This document shows positions 56,383-64,000 of a stretch of DNA of 64,000 nucleotides, in pieces. Within the stretch, counting starts at the first letter, position 1; every line of letters starts with the position of its first letter. A program made the translations under genes and the position numbers. The stretch spans positions 1 through 64,000 of the forward strand of contig JABSRP010000039.1 of assembly GCA_013215145.1 (NCBI GenBank). Reading direction: 5' to 3'. This DNA comes from Pseudobacteriovorax sp. GTDB lineage: Bacteria > Bdellovibrionota_B > Oligoflexia > Oligoflexales > Oligoflexaceae. The notes beneath the pieces are model-generated. The model worked only from the letters and a program-made list of their open reading frames with translations. It did no database searches and was not told the origin of the DNA.

Positions 56383-57750
56383 TTATACGAGTTCGAAGTA
56401 TCGTTTTAACTCCCAGTCCGTCACCGATTCTTGGCTCTTTTGCCACTCCCAGTCGCGACTATTGGCAAATTGTTCGACAAACCCTTCGCCAAAGTACTCG
56501 CGCGCATATTCTGATTGACGCAATAAGCTTGAACTTTCTGCCAGAGTGGAGGCAAAGCGCGTCCCCTCTGAGGATTCATAGCCATTGCCAGCGATAGGGT
56601 CTTGCTTAAGCGACAGTTTATTCTCAATTCCATACAAGCCCGCAGCGAGTGCCGCTGCGATACTCAAGTAGGGATTCATATCAGCTCCCCCCACTCTCGT
56701 CTCAAGGCGACAGCTCTTGCTGCCCCCAGGGATCACTCGCAAGGCCACCGTTCGGTTATCAATTCCCCAATTGGCGCGGGTGGGGGCCCAAAAGCCTGGG
56801 ACCAAACGTTTATAACTATTAATAGTGGGAGCGAACATAGCTAAGAATTCGGGCAATAAAGCCAGCTGGCCGGCTAAATAGGATTGGAAAAGTTGGCTCA
56901 TATTGCCGCTTTCCCCAGCGTCATAAAACAGATTGCGCTCGCCGTCTTTGTCCCAAAGACTCTGATGCAGATGGCCACTGCAACCAGGCATGGTATCATT
57001 CCAACGCGCCATGAAAGACGGGATGATATCATGTTGGTAAGCTATCTCTTTCACTCCGGACTTAAATAATACAGCCCTATCAGCTTGCTCAAGTGCTTGC
57101 TCAACCTGCAAAGCTGCTTCAAAAACTCCAGGGCCGGTTTCCGTGTGTAATCCTTCCAAGGGCACCCGATATTGCTCGCAGCCGTCCATAATATCATGGA
57201 AATAGGACTGATTCATACTTGAGCGCAGCATCGAATAGCCAAACATACCAGGCGTCAAGGGATCCGGAGATGAAAAGTTTTTATCAGCTAGTGACTGGGG
57301 CGTCTCTCGGAAATTAAACCACTCAAACTCGGTTCCAAACATAGGCCGGAATCCAAGAGATGCGGCGCGATCACAGAGCTTACTCAAGAGGGACCTTGGG
57401 CAAACATCTAGGGAGCGATTTTGGTCATCGACAAACGAACCCAAAAGCAATGGCAAACCCGACTCCCACGGTATCTGTCTAATAGTCGAGGGATCCAACT
57501 GGACCGAGGCATCAGGGTAACCCGTATGCCAACCCGAATATTTACTGTTTTCATAGCAGGTGTCATGAATATCCCAGCCGAAAACAACATTACAAAAACC
57601 GAAGCCACCTTCTAGTGCGCTTTTAAACTTATTGACATGCATGTATTTGCCACGTAACACACCATCAATGTCAGTCACGGCAACTTTAACTTTTTGGTGA
57701 GACTGAGCATCAACTGTGGATAGGAGCTTTTCCAGAGCAGGATTTTTCAT
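56383..57750 (-). CDS. Glutamine-synthetase-family gamma-glutamylamine ligase
   Basis: The ATG at 57750 has GAGG 5 bases upstream and is preferred to the distal start at 57834. The 455 residues show the GS fold: the N-terminal beta-grasp with VTDIDGVLRGKYM, the catalytic FGTEFEWF and TGPGVFEAAL motifs, GHLHQSLWD, FWAPTRANWGIDNRT and RLETRVGGADMNPYL. The sequence is closest in style to PuuA/GlnT-type ligases that join glutamate to amines, rather than to GlnA. With ADH and ALDH downstream, an amine or amino-alcohol catabolic role is likely. Confidence 0.88.
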   Translation of the reverse strand: MKNPALEKLLSTVDAQSHQKVKVAVTDIDGVLRGKYMHVNKFKSALEGGFGFCNVVFGWDIHDTCYENSKYSGWHTGYPDASVQLDPSTIRQIPWESGLPLLLGSFVDDQNRSLDVCPRSLLSKLCDRAASLGFRPMFGTEFEWFNFRETPQSLADKNFSSPDPLTPGMFGYSMLRSSMNQSYFHDIMDGCEQYRVPLEGLHTETGPGVFEAALQVEQALEQADRAVLFKSGVKEIAYQHDIIPSFMARWNDTMPGCSGHLHQSLWDKDGERNLFYDAGESGNMSQLFQSYLAGQLALLPEFLAMFAPTINSYKRLVPGFWAPTRANWGIDNRTVALRVIPGGSKSCRLETRVGGADMNPYLSIAAALAAGLYGIENKLSLKQDPIAGNGYESSEGTRFASTLAESSSLLRQSEYAREYFGEGFVEQFANSRDWEWQKSQESVTDWELKRYFELV

Positions 57751-57854
57751 GAGGCCTCGCTGTATTACTGTTTGTCTGCCCATGGTAAAAATCGTTTCGC
57801 AATCGGTCAAGTAAAGTCTAGTATAGCGATTCAATACTTGGAGGGGTTTGGCAT

Positions 57855-58748
57855 ATGATCAAAGAGTTTTCTTTCGCGGAATCAGGAACAGCTCTCGACT
57901 TCGTCTTGATATCACCTCACAGCTCTCAGGGCGGAACTTTCTTTGATGCATTTCCCGAAATCTTCGCAGATGAGGCCGTAGATGCCAAAAAGTCTGAGTT
58001 TTTAGAGTACGTCCATCTGGAGAGCGACTTCGGCGCTTTCGAACTCAGCCTGAGCATTGCAGAAAGTCTGAGCCTACTAGGGCATAAGGTGACCTGTCTC
58101 GAATTAGATTATCCTCGCGGCATAGTGGACGGAGGCCGTGTTTTGGATCACTGTATTCGCGAAGCCCTGCCAGGGTCACTCCTTAACTCACTTAGGTCTC
58201 GCTTCCTACTGATGCATCAACAGAGTTTGAACCGACTTCACCAGCTATATCAAACCCTGAACGAGTCTTCCGGTTTTTTGCTGGATATTCACAGTATGGC
58301 AAGTTTCAACCCGGTTCATAACATGCAGACGATCACCAAACCTGTTAGTTTTGAGAATTTGTCATCATATTGTCAGCAGTTTTACGAAGCCCCAAGAAGC
58401 GAGGATAATTTAAGGCTCATTGATATTATCTCAAAGGACGAGCATGGCAATGCCATAGCTAACGAATATTTGCGCAAACATCTATGCGAGTCTCTAGCAA
58501 GGAATGGATTTCAACTCCAAGAAAACATCCCTTACTGGGCTGATTCTGCGTTTATGATGAACTATCACATGATGCGAACGCAGGCTATCGCCATTGACAT
58601 TCCAAAACACCTACTATCAAACAGTAGTGATCCACTAGATTTCGACATTAAATCTATGAAAATTTCTGATGAACGCGCTCGTCATCTAGGAAAAATGATC
58701 GCTACTGCCAGTTCTCATGCCCTTGGCTCATACCGGGATTCGTTGTAA
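57855..58748 (+). CDS. N-formylglutamate amidohydrolase-like hydrolase
   Basis: GGAGGGG lies before the ATG. The 297 residues match the N-formylglutamate amidohydrolase fold: ISPHSSQGGTFFDAFP near the start, DFGAFELS, and the LLDIHSMASFNP motif with the D-x-H metal-binding pair. The family hydrolyses N-formylglutamate to glutamate and formate. Here it is divergent from a GS/ADH/ALDH operon and no hut genes are seen, so hydrolysis of a gamma-glutamyl compound is a possible alternative activity. Confidence 0.82.
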   Translation: MIKEFSFAESGTALDFVLISPHSSQGGTFFDAFPEIFADEAVDAKKSEFLEYVHLESDFGAFELSLSIAESLSLLGHKVTCLELDYPRGIVDGGRVLDHCIREALPGSLLNSLRSRFLLMHQQSLNRLHQLYQTLNESSGFLLDIHSMASFNPVHNMQTITKPVSFENLSSYCQQFYEAPRSEDNLRLIDIISKDEHGNAIANEYLRKHLCESLARNGFQLQENIPYWADSAFMMNYHMMRTQAIAIDIPKHLLSNSSDPLDFDIKSMKISDERARHLGKMIATASSHALGSYRDSL

Positions 58749-59054
58749 AATTGTTAGATGGCCTAAGTCAAAGAAAACACCTGTATCGTTTCACCAACAA
58801 GTCACCAAAACCATGCAGTTTGCTAGGTAAATAACAGCCTATGATAAGTTGTTGCGTGTCTTTTGTCTTTTGTAGCAAAACTATTTTAAGATACTAGGTT
58901 TAAACAGAAAAAGCTCTTTCGTGGAGCTCTTCAGTTCCCAATACTGCCAGTTCATTCTCAAAGAAAATAATAATTTTATTTAAAGCGTCATCACAAGCTC
59001 CCTTTGACTATTGCCCCGCAAACATTGAATGGGTTAATTTGAGTACGGTTTGGT
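58749..59054. other. Spacer before the PgsC-like cluster
   Basis: About 305 bases without a gene. A short AGCTC/GAGCT hairpin at about 58912-58929 is too small to call. The promoter of the PgsC-like cluster should be here. Confidence 0.4.
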
Positions 59055-61418
59055 ATGAATGTAAAACCGAAATGTGGAAAACCTATGGACGCCCTCTTTG
59101 CGAACCTCTCACTTTCCTACCTGCTCATGATTTCCGTACTAGTAGGAGTTTTTGTTCTATGCGGTTTGAACCTAACTTTGGGCTTCAGCTTGTCTGGATT
59201 GGTGGTACCAGGTTTCTTGGTTCCCTTAATGATCAGCAACCCTTTGACGGGATTCATTGTTGTGATGGAAGGTGTTTTAGCCTACGGACTTGTGGCTTTA
59301 ACCTGTGGTAAATTGGAGTCAATGCCTCAGGCTTCGCGATTTTTTGGTCGTGACCGATTCTTTGCCATCCTTCTGGCTAGTATTTTTAGCCGGATTATAG
59401 TCGAAGATATGATACCCGGCCTTGTGTTTTTATGGTTCGAACAACCATATCTTGCCAGTCAATGGCAGCACTCTTTAAGTTCATTGGGACTTGTTCTGGT
59501 CCCTTTACTGGCCAACCAATTCTGGAAATCTGGCTTAGGCCAAGGTTTGGTAGCATTAGGAATCGCATCCACCATAACTGCTATTTTCGTTTTTGGCTTT
59601 ATGTGGGCAGCGTCGGTATCTAACGAGCACATATCGATAAGCCTACAAAACGCGGCAAACATGATTCCTGATCATGGCCAAGCCTATATTATCCTTTTGA
59701 CAACAGTTTTTCTTGCCTCAAGGGCTAATTTACTCTTTGGTTGGGATGTCGCAGGTATATTATTCCCGGGCCTTGTCGCCCTGAGTATCTTTGATCCAGC
59801 AAAAATCGCTCTAATGATGACAGAAATCGTTGTCATTGTCCTCGCTGCAAAGCTTCTGATCACCTACGCTCGTATTCCCGCAAAATGGACTGAAGGAGCC
59901 TACGGTGTGATGCTCTGTTTTGCACTCGTATTCCTCTATAAAACCTTTAGTGGAACGTTACTCTCTAAGTTTGGTGAGGGATTGCCGGATGACTACTACG
60001 GACTCGGATTCGTGATATCAAGCCTCATTTGCCTAAAGATTCTCAAAAAAGCTTCCTTTGGCATGCAACTTATCTCTTCTACAGCAATTATTGCAAGCCT
60101 TGGACTCCTTATCGGAACATTGATCTCCATAAGTCTCAACCATTTGGGAACCATGACTCAGTGGAACACTATCATGGCACAAACGCAAAGCGACAAGGCC
60201 ATAACCAAACAAAACCGAGAGCTGTCTGAACCAGTAGCCATCAAAAATTCGTGGCCGCAAGAGCTATTGATAGATTTAATAGCAACCGCATCATCTCAGA
60301 ATCCAAACAACAGTGCCGTGTATAACGCATCTAAAACACAGTTAGACGTATTAAACCAGATTGCCCAACCCTTAGCAGAGTTTCGTCGGTTAGTATATGA
60401 AGAGCAACGACTCATTGATTTGGATGACCAATCTGATGATCAAAGACTTCTTAATCAAATGAACGAAAAATTGGGGAGTTTACACCTGCGACTCTCTCTT
60501 TTTCAAATGGACGAAAACTTACAATTTCTTGTGATACATAACAAGAATACAACAACTCCGTTTCCTGAAAATTTGGGCGTGGTATACTTTCAATTCCGCA
60601 TTCAAAAGAGCTATGCCGAACCTACATTAACCTTGGTCAATCAGTCAATCAGCAACCTTGATACCAGTCACTTTCTAGTGTGGCTGGGACAAGAAACTAA
60701 GAGCCGTAACATTTTCTACCAGAGTTTATTGAAGTCCCCTATGCAAAGAAAAATGGATGAGCTTCCTCATTGGCTCACCAATGCCTTTCTTCTGGCTGAA
60801 AAGGCTTATATACCTGGTGACTCCTCGGAAAATCTCATACATATCCAGAGTACCCACCCATTAAGCGCAGACACCGATCAAATACAACCAGCATTAGGGT
60901 CGCAAAACATGGATGACCCTACCTTCAAACTGATGACTAAAGTTATGCCTGAATTGAAACAAACATCGCTTCTACAAACCGGGCATGTCCTGCAAAAAAT
61001 TTCCGACTTGGTAAGCTTTCGGTTCCACTCACTCATCATACCACCACAATCCCTTCATCGCATTTATCCATTAAGTGGTTTGTCGCTTTACGAGAAGCAT
61101 TGGCATATTTCTGGACGCTCTATCGACAGGCAAAAAGTATCTGAACACATGATTATTGATCCTAAAGATTATCCTGAGCTATTTGACACCTGGCAACGAT
61201 ACCTAAAAACGGCGAACCCATTTGAAATCTTAGGACGAGAGGCAGATTCTGCCTTACATTTCCAATTAGTCAGGACTTTGGACTCTCGTACTTACATAGA
61301 AGTCAAAGATAGAGACATGATGAGGATAGGATACTTTCCATTGGCTGACAGATCCATTCAAAGCCATTCTTCAAATGAAGGTATTCGACACTTGGGAACC
61401 ATTAACGATGAATACTAA
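59055..61418 (+). CDS. Membrane protein with duplicated PgsC/CapC-like domain and large extracytoplasmic C-terminal region
   Basis: The 787 residues start with about ten predicted membrane helices (about 20-350). Two repeats resemble PgsC/CapC of poly-gamma-glutamate synthesis: LGFSLSGLVVPGFLVPLMI and, later, LFGWDVAGILFPGLVALSI. CapC is normally a single copy of about 150 residues. After about 380, a soluble, probably extracytoplasmic domain of about 400 residues of unknown fold follows. An ATG at 59085 is an alternative start. The stop lies beyond the start of the next gene, so the two are translationally coupled. No PgsB ligase gene is visible in the window. Confidence 0.75.
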   Translation: MNVKPKCGKPMDALFANLSLSYLLMISVLVGVFVLCGLNLTLGFSLSGLVVPGFLVPLMISNPLTGFIVVMEGVLAYGLVALTCGKLESMPQASRFFGRDRFFAILLASIFSRIIVEDMIPGLVFLWFEQPYLASQWQHSLSSLGLVLVPLLANQFWKSGLGQGLVALGIASTITAIFVFGFMWAASVSNEHISISLQNAANMIPDHGQAYIILLTTVFLASRANLLFGWDVAGILFPGLVALSIFDPAKIALMMTEIVVIVLAAKLLITYARIPAKWTEGAYGVMLCFALVFLYKTFSGTLLSKFGEGLPDDYYGLGFVISSLICLKILKKASFGMQLISSTAIIASLGLLIGTLISISLNHLGTMTQWNTIMAQTQSDKAITKQNRELSEPVAIKNSWPQELLIDLIATASSQNPNNSAVYNASKTQLDVLNQIAQPLAEFRRLVYEEQRLIDLDDQSDDQRLLNQMNEKLGSLHLRLSLFQMDENLQFLVIHNKNTTTPFPENLGVVYFQFRIQKSYAEPTLTLVNQSISNLDTSHFLVWLGQETKSRNIFYQSLLKSPMQRKMDELPHWLTNAFLLAEKAYIPGDSSENLIHIQSTHPLSADTDQIQPALGSQNMDDPTFKLMTKVMPELKQTSLLQTGHVLQKISDLVSFRFHSLIIPPQSLHRIYPLSGLSLYEKHWHISGRSIDRQKVSEHMIIDPKDYPELFDTWQRYLKTANPFEILGREADSALHFQLVRTLDSRTYIEVKDRDMMRIGYFPLADRSIQSHSSNEGIRHLGTINDEY

Positions 61419-63762
61419 ACACTCAATTCTCATTAGTTTGATATGTGTTTATACGGTCGTTTCACATAGCGCTTGTCAGCGCCCGTTTCGACACACCAAA
61501 TCGATAACTCTTTTTGAAAAGACCATCTCTGATCAAATTTTTGAATACGATCTTTCCAGCTATGCCGAGGCTATCGAATTTACCGCCTTTTTTCGTATCC
61601 CAATGGCCCCGAGCCTTTTTGATCAGTGGCTATCACTAAATAGGATTACCTACCGTATCAGCGTTGAAGTGTTTCAAGGTAACAAGTCTCTCAGTAAGCA
61701 TTCCAAAGTTTTTACCATAAACTGCTTAAATCAGAGGAATCGCTTTATATCAAAAAACTACAGACAAGAAACCTACTGCCAAGCCCATCGCTTAGCTGTT
61801 CAGTTAAATCGTGCATCAAAGGAGACATCTCAGCGCAAGGCAAAGTTGACGATAGAAACCCTCGACGGAGCCTTCGAAGCAAAAGAGTCTATACAAGCTC
61901 AAGAAATCGTTCATTTAAACTCCTATCAAGCCAATCGTAACTGGCAAAGACTGTCTCAGGTAGAACGTGAGAATCGCCTACAGTTTATCCCAGTCAATAA
62001 AAAAAAATTATTGCAGCCTGAGCAAATTCACAGAATCATGACTGAAGATATGCGCCCCATAACCCCTAGAACGAATCGACCTCAGTCTCCCAAAAAAGTC
62101 GATCTCTTTGAAGACCTTCTGTTTTCTAGTACCGATAATATTTACGATTTTAGGGAGGAGTATATTCATGCTCCAGGAATATCTTCCATCGTGATGTTAC
62201 CCAACACTTCAAACAAGCTAAGTTTCAGGATGATACCCATGGACTCATCTGACGCCACAGCTCCTACGTTATCGCTATGCTATCAGAGACAAGCCCAACC
62301 ATCGACAAACTGTGATCAAAAACTGTCTTACGAGACAGATACTGAAATCTCACCGCTAGTCTTTCCAAGAGGAAGACTGATAGTTACGACTAATAGTCCA
62401 GGCCTCATAAGACCTCATTTGGAGACGTTCCAACATGAGAAAAAAAATATGCAATTAAGCAATAGGACTGCCAGTCCATGGTTTAAACCGCAAAAAGTAG
62501 CAAAAGACGAGAGGCTAATCATTTCTGTTCCTAACACTAATAACACCGAGAGTTCTCGACTCGTGAGATTTATGTTCTGGACTCGAGATGCGAAAGCGAC
62601 AAGCGTCAAGATCATAACTACTGCAAAAGATGATCGCTATACACATGTTCTCACGCTTCCTGAGGAAGCGAAACCTTCTGAATTTGACCGAATTTTTGAG
62701 AAGGGTCAACTATCCCTGCTCTCAAAACCAAGTATCCGATATATAAGCCTAGATCCTGGAGAAGACTCCATTATCCTGGAAAACAACGAAGACACAGATA
62801 TTTTTGTTTCTCTGCATCTTAGTAATCGAAACAGCCAAATTAGACAGAAAATCGACACAATGGGAAATAGTAGATTCGATCAAAATCAAATCTCATGGAT
62901 TAAACTTGGAGAGGAACATAAGTCTCCGTCAAGACTTTTAAGCTATTCAGTTAAAGACAGCGAAATTATTTCAAGCCAACCGAAACAATTCACTTCCGTT
63001 CCCCCAGCTGATACAGCGTCTGGCAGGTACCTTGCATTTATAACTGAGCTCCCACCTTCCCAGACTAATTCTGATGTTTCAGTGAAAATAGAAAATGGTC
63101 AGCAGATATGCTCAGATCACCTTTTCACCTTAAATTCTAGTAAAAAAACAAAGTGGCTGCGTATTGGAGGCAGAGATTTAGAGGTGCCAACAGGCTTTGG
63201 TGAAATGTCTGCCTCTACAGATTTACATAAAAAAATTACTTGGAATGATAAAAATCTCTTGGTCTATGGAATACCTTGTGAGGGACATTTGCCGACTTCA
63301 GAAACGTTACAGACTCGATTTTTCTATCATTTAGGTGAGAATCATATTCGTTTTGACTTTGATAAAAATTTGGAACAACAGTCTATCACTCTACATGTCG
63401 CATTTACAAGAGCTCTTGATCAATCGGTACCCATCCTCATCAATGTTTTTTCGGATGCAACCAAGCCTCACACAGAGCGGATGCAAAGATTTTATACCCG
63501 AAAAAGTCGATTAGTGGGCATCTTCCCTTCACAATTATCAAGTTTCATGTGGGATCCAAAGACAGGCGAACCCATGTTCTGGTACCGCTACCCTATGGTA
63601 CTAAATCAAGATATTTCAAAGGGTCCCGTCACCATCGAAATCGCAAATCCTTTTTATAAGTCATCTCTTATGGCATTAAGCGTAGAAGACATCGCTCAAC
63701 CAAAAGTCAGCTTCGCAAAAAAAACTATGAGCGACACAGGCCTAGGGACATTCGATGACTAA
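61408..63762 (+). CDS. Large exported protein of unknown function, partner of the PgsC-like protein
   Basis: The ATG at 61408 lies within the end of the preceding gene; the earlier in-frame ATG at 61375 would put extra residues before the signal. The 784 residues have an export signal (about 1-25, ending SHSAC, where a lipid-linked Cys is possible but not a perfect lipobox). The mature part looks beta-rich with repeated Ig-like patterns (SSRLVRFMFWTRD, GRYLAFITEL) and few cysteines. No family was recognised. It overlaps the next gene by 8 bp. Confidence 0.7.
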   Translation: MNTKHSILISLICVYTVVSHSACQRPFRHTKSITLFEKTISDQIFEYDLSSYAEAIEFTAFFRIPMAPSLFDQWLSLNRITYRISVEVFQGNKSLSKHSKVFTINCLNQRNRFISKNYRQETYCQAHRLAVQLNRASKETSQRKAKLTIETLDGAFEAKESIQAQEIVHLNSYQANRNWQRLSQVERENRLQFIPVNKKKLLQPEQIHRIMTEDMRPITPRTNRPQSPKKVDLFEDLLFSSTDNIYDFREEYIHAPGISSIVMLPNTSNKLSFRMIPMDSSDATAPTLSLCYQRQAQPSTNCDQKLSYETDTEISPLVFPRGRLIVTTNSPGLIRPHLETFQHEKKNMQLSNRTASPWFKPQKVAKDERLIISVPNTNNTESSRLVRFMFWTRDAKATSVKIITTAKDDRYTHVLTLPEEAKPSEFDRIFEKGQLSLLSKPSIRYISLDPGEDSIILENNEDTDIFVSLHLSNRNSQIRQKIDTMGNSRFDQNQISWIKLGEEHKSPSRLLSYSVKDSEIISSQPKQFTSVPPADTASGRYLAFITELPPSQTNSDVSVKIENGQQICSDHLFTLNSSKKTKWLRIGGRDLEVPTGFGEMSASTDLHKKITWNDKNLLVYGIPCEGHLPTSETLQTRFFYHLGENHIRFDFDKNLEQQSITLHVAFTRALDQSVPILINVFSDATKPHTERMQRFYTRKSRLVGIFPSQLSSFMWDPKTGEPMFWYRYPMVLNQDISKGPVTIEIANPFYKSSLMALSVEDIAQPKVSFAKKTMSDTGLGTFDD

Positions 63763-64000
63763 AAGTCGTATCAAGACTATTATGGCGAGAGGCTTAAATC
63801 ATCACGTCGGTGCTTTATGGTTCATGATTCCAGTATTTATACCTATCATGCTGCAGGCTGAGCCACGTAAAATCAAACATATTTCAGAGCTAAATGAGAT
63901 TTTGAGCCAAAACCTCAGTAAGGCACATTTTGGATTTCGTCAATTTTCATGGCAAGAGGTTCATCAATCAAGCATTCTGGATGTCAAATCATGCAAAGAA
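63755..64000 (+). CDS. Exported protein, N-terminal part, cut by window end
   Basis: ATG at 63755 overlaps the stop of the previous gene (ATGACTAA). The first 82 codons are open to the edge. A hydrophobic segment (ALWFMIPVFIPIMLQAEP, about 21-38) is a signal peptide. The family cannot be judged from this fragment. It is the third gene of the PgsC-like operon. Confidence 0.7.
   Translation, partial: MTKSRIKTIMARGLNHHVGALWFMIPVFIPIMLQAEPRKIKHISELNEILSQNLSKAHFGFRQFSWQEVHQSSILDVKSCKE

Noticed and set aside
1-64000. CRISPR array
   Set aside because: No regularly spaced repeats were seen anywhere, and no cas-like genes.

Overview
The window looks like a Gram-negative, diderm bacterium with a large secreted-protease repertoire. 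Lipobox-type lipoproteins, Sec signal peptides, an M23 lipoprotein, S1 and S8 proteases, an MpaA-like M14 carboxypeptidase and many hybrid kinases fit a Bdellovibrionota/Oligoflexia-like organism. That assignment is an inference from gene content, not from a marker phylogeny. The left part (about 1-38 kb) is visibly AT-richer, rich in relics and accessory genes. The right part (about 38-64 kb) looks like stable chromosome.

Left accessory region. At 0-1.2 kb lie an IS3-type transposase tail and two small lipoprotein-like ORFs, followed by a tRNA with anticodon CAU. From 1.6 to 15.5 kb there is a defence island, all on the minus strand. It holds a type I restriction-modification operon (hsdM-hsdS-hsdR, preceded by a 56-residue ORF resembling an HsdS helix), an Mrr-type restriction enzyme, a RecQ helicase fused to a phosphoribosyltransferase next to a DprA/Smf-like protein, and an HNH nuclease with a PD-(D/E)XK-like partner. 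Two transposase pseudogenes of one family (9.7-10.3 kb and 16.3-17.5 kb) are scattered through it.

From 19.0 to 26.5 kb is a tight minus-strand operon of five exported proteins plus one cytosolic SUKH-type immunity protein. The last exported protein (839 aa) ends in a deaminase-like toxin domain. It looks like an exported toxin with a dedicated set of secreted accessory proteins, and is the best candidate here for an undescribed system. From 27.3 to 35.7 kb there are two tandem copies of a module made of an SBP_bac_5-like periplasmic binding protein and a hybrid histidine kinase with two receiver domains, with no transporter genes. The region ends with a small HTH gene and a tyrosine recombinase whose start codon directly abuts the terminator of rpsD, which suggests an integration junction.

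Right region. rpsD is followed by a TPR-like exported protein, an M23-like lipoprotein lacking the usual catalytic histidines, an S1 protease, a large S8 subtilase with a PA insert and an M14 carboxypeptidase. A complete his operon follows: a TrpR-family repressor gene, then hisG, hisD, hisB, hisH, hisA, hisF and hisIE, without hisC. It has a palindromic operator over its promoter. Next come a receiver-DHp protein without a kinase domain and a minus-strand operon of glutamine-synthetase-like, Fe-alcohol dehydrogenase and aldehyde dehydrogenase genes, divergent from an N-formylglutamate-amidohydrolase-like gene. Together these suggest gamma-glutamylated amine or amino-alcohol catabolism. The window ends in a coupled cluster that starts with a duplicated PgsC/CapC-like membrane protein and continues with two large exported proteins, the last cut by the window edge.
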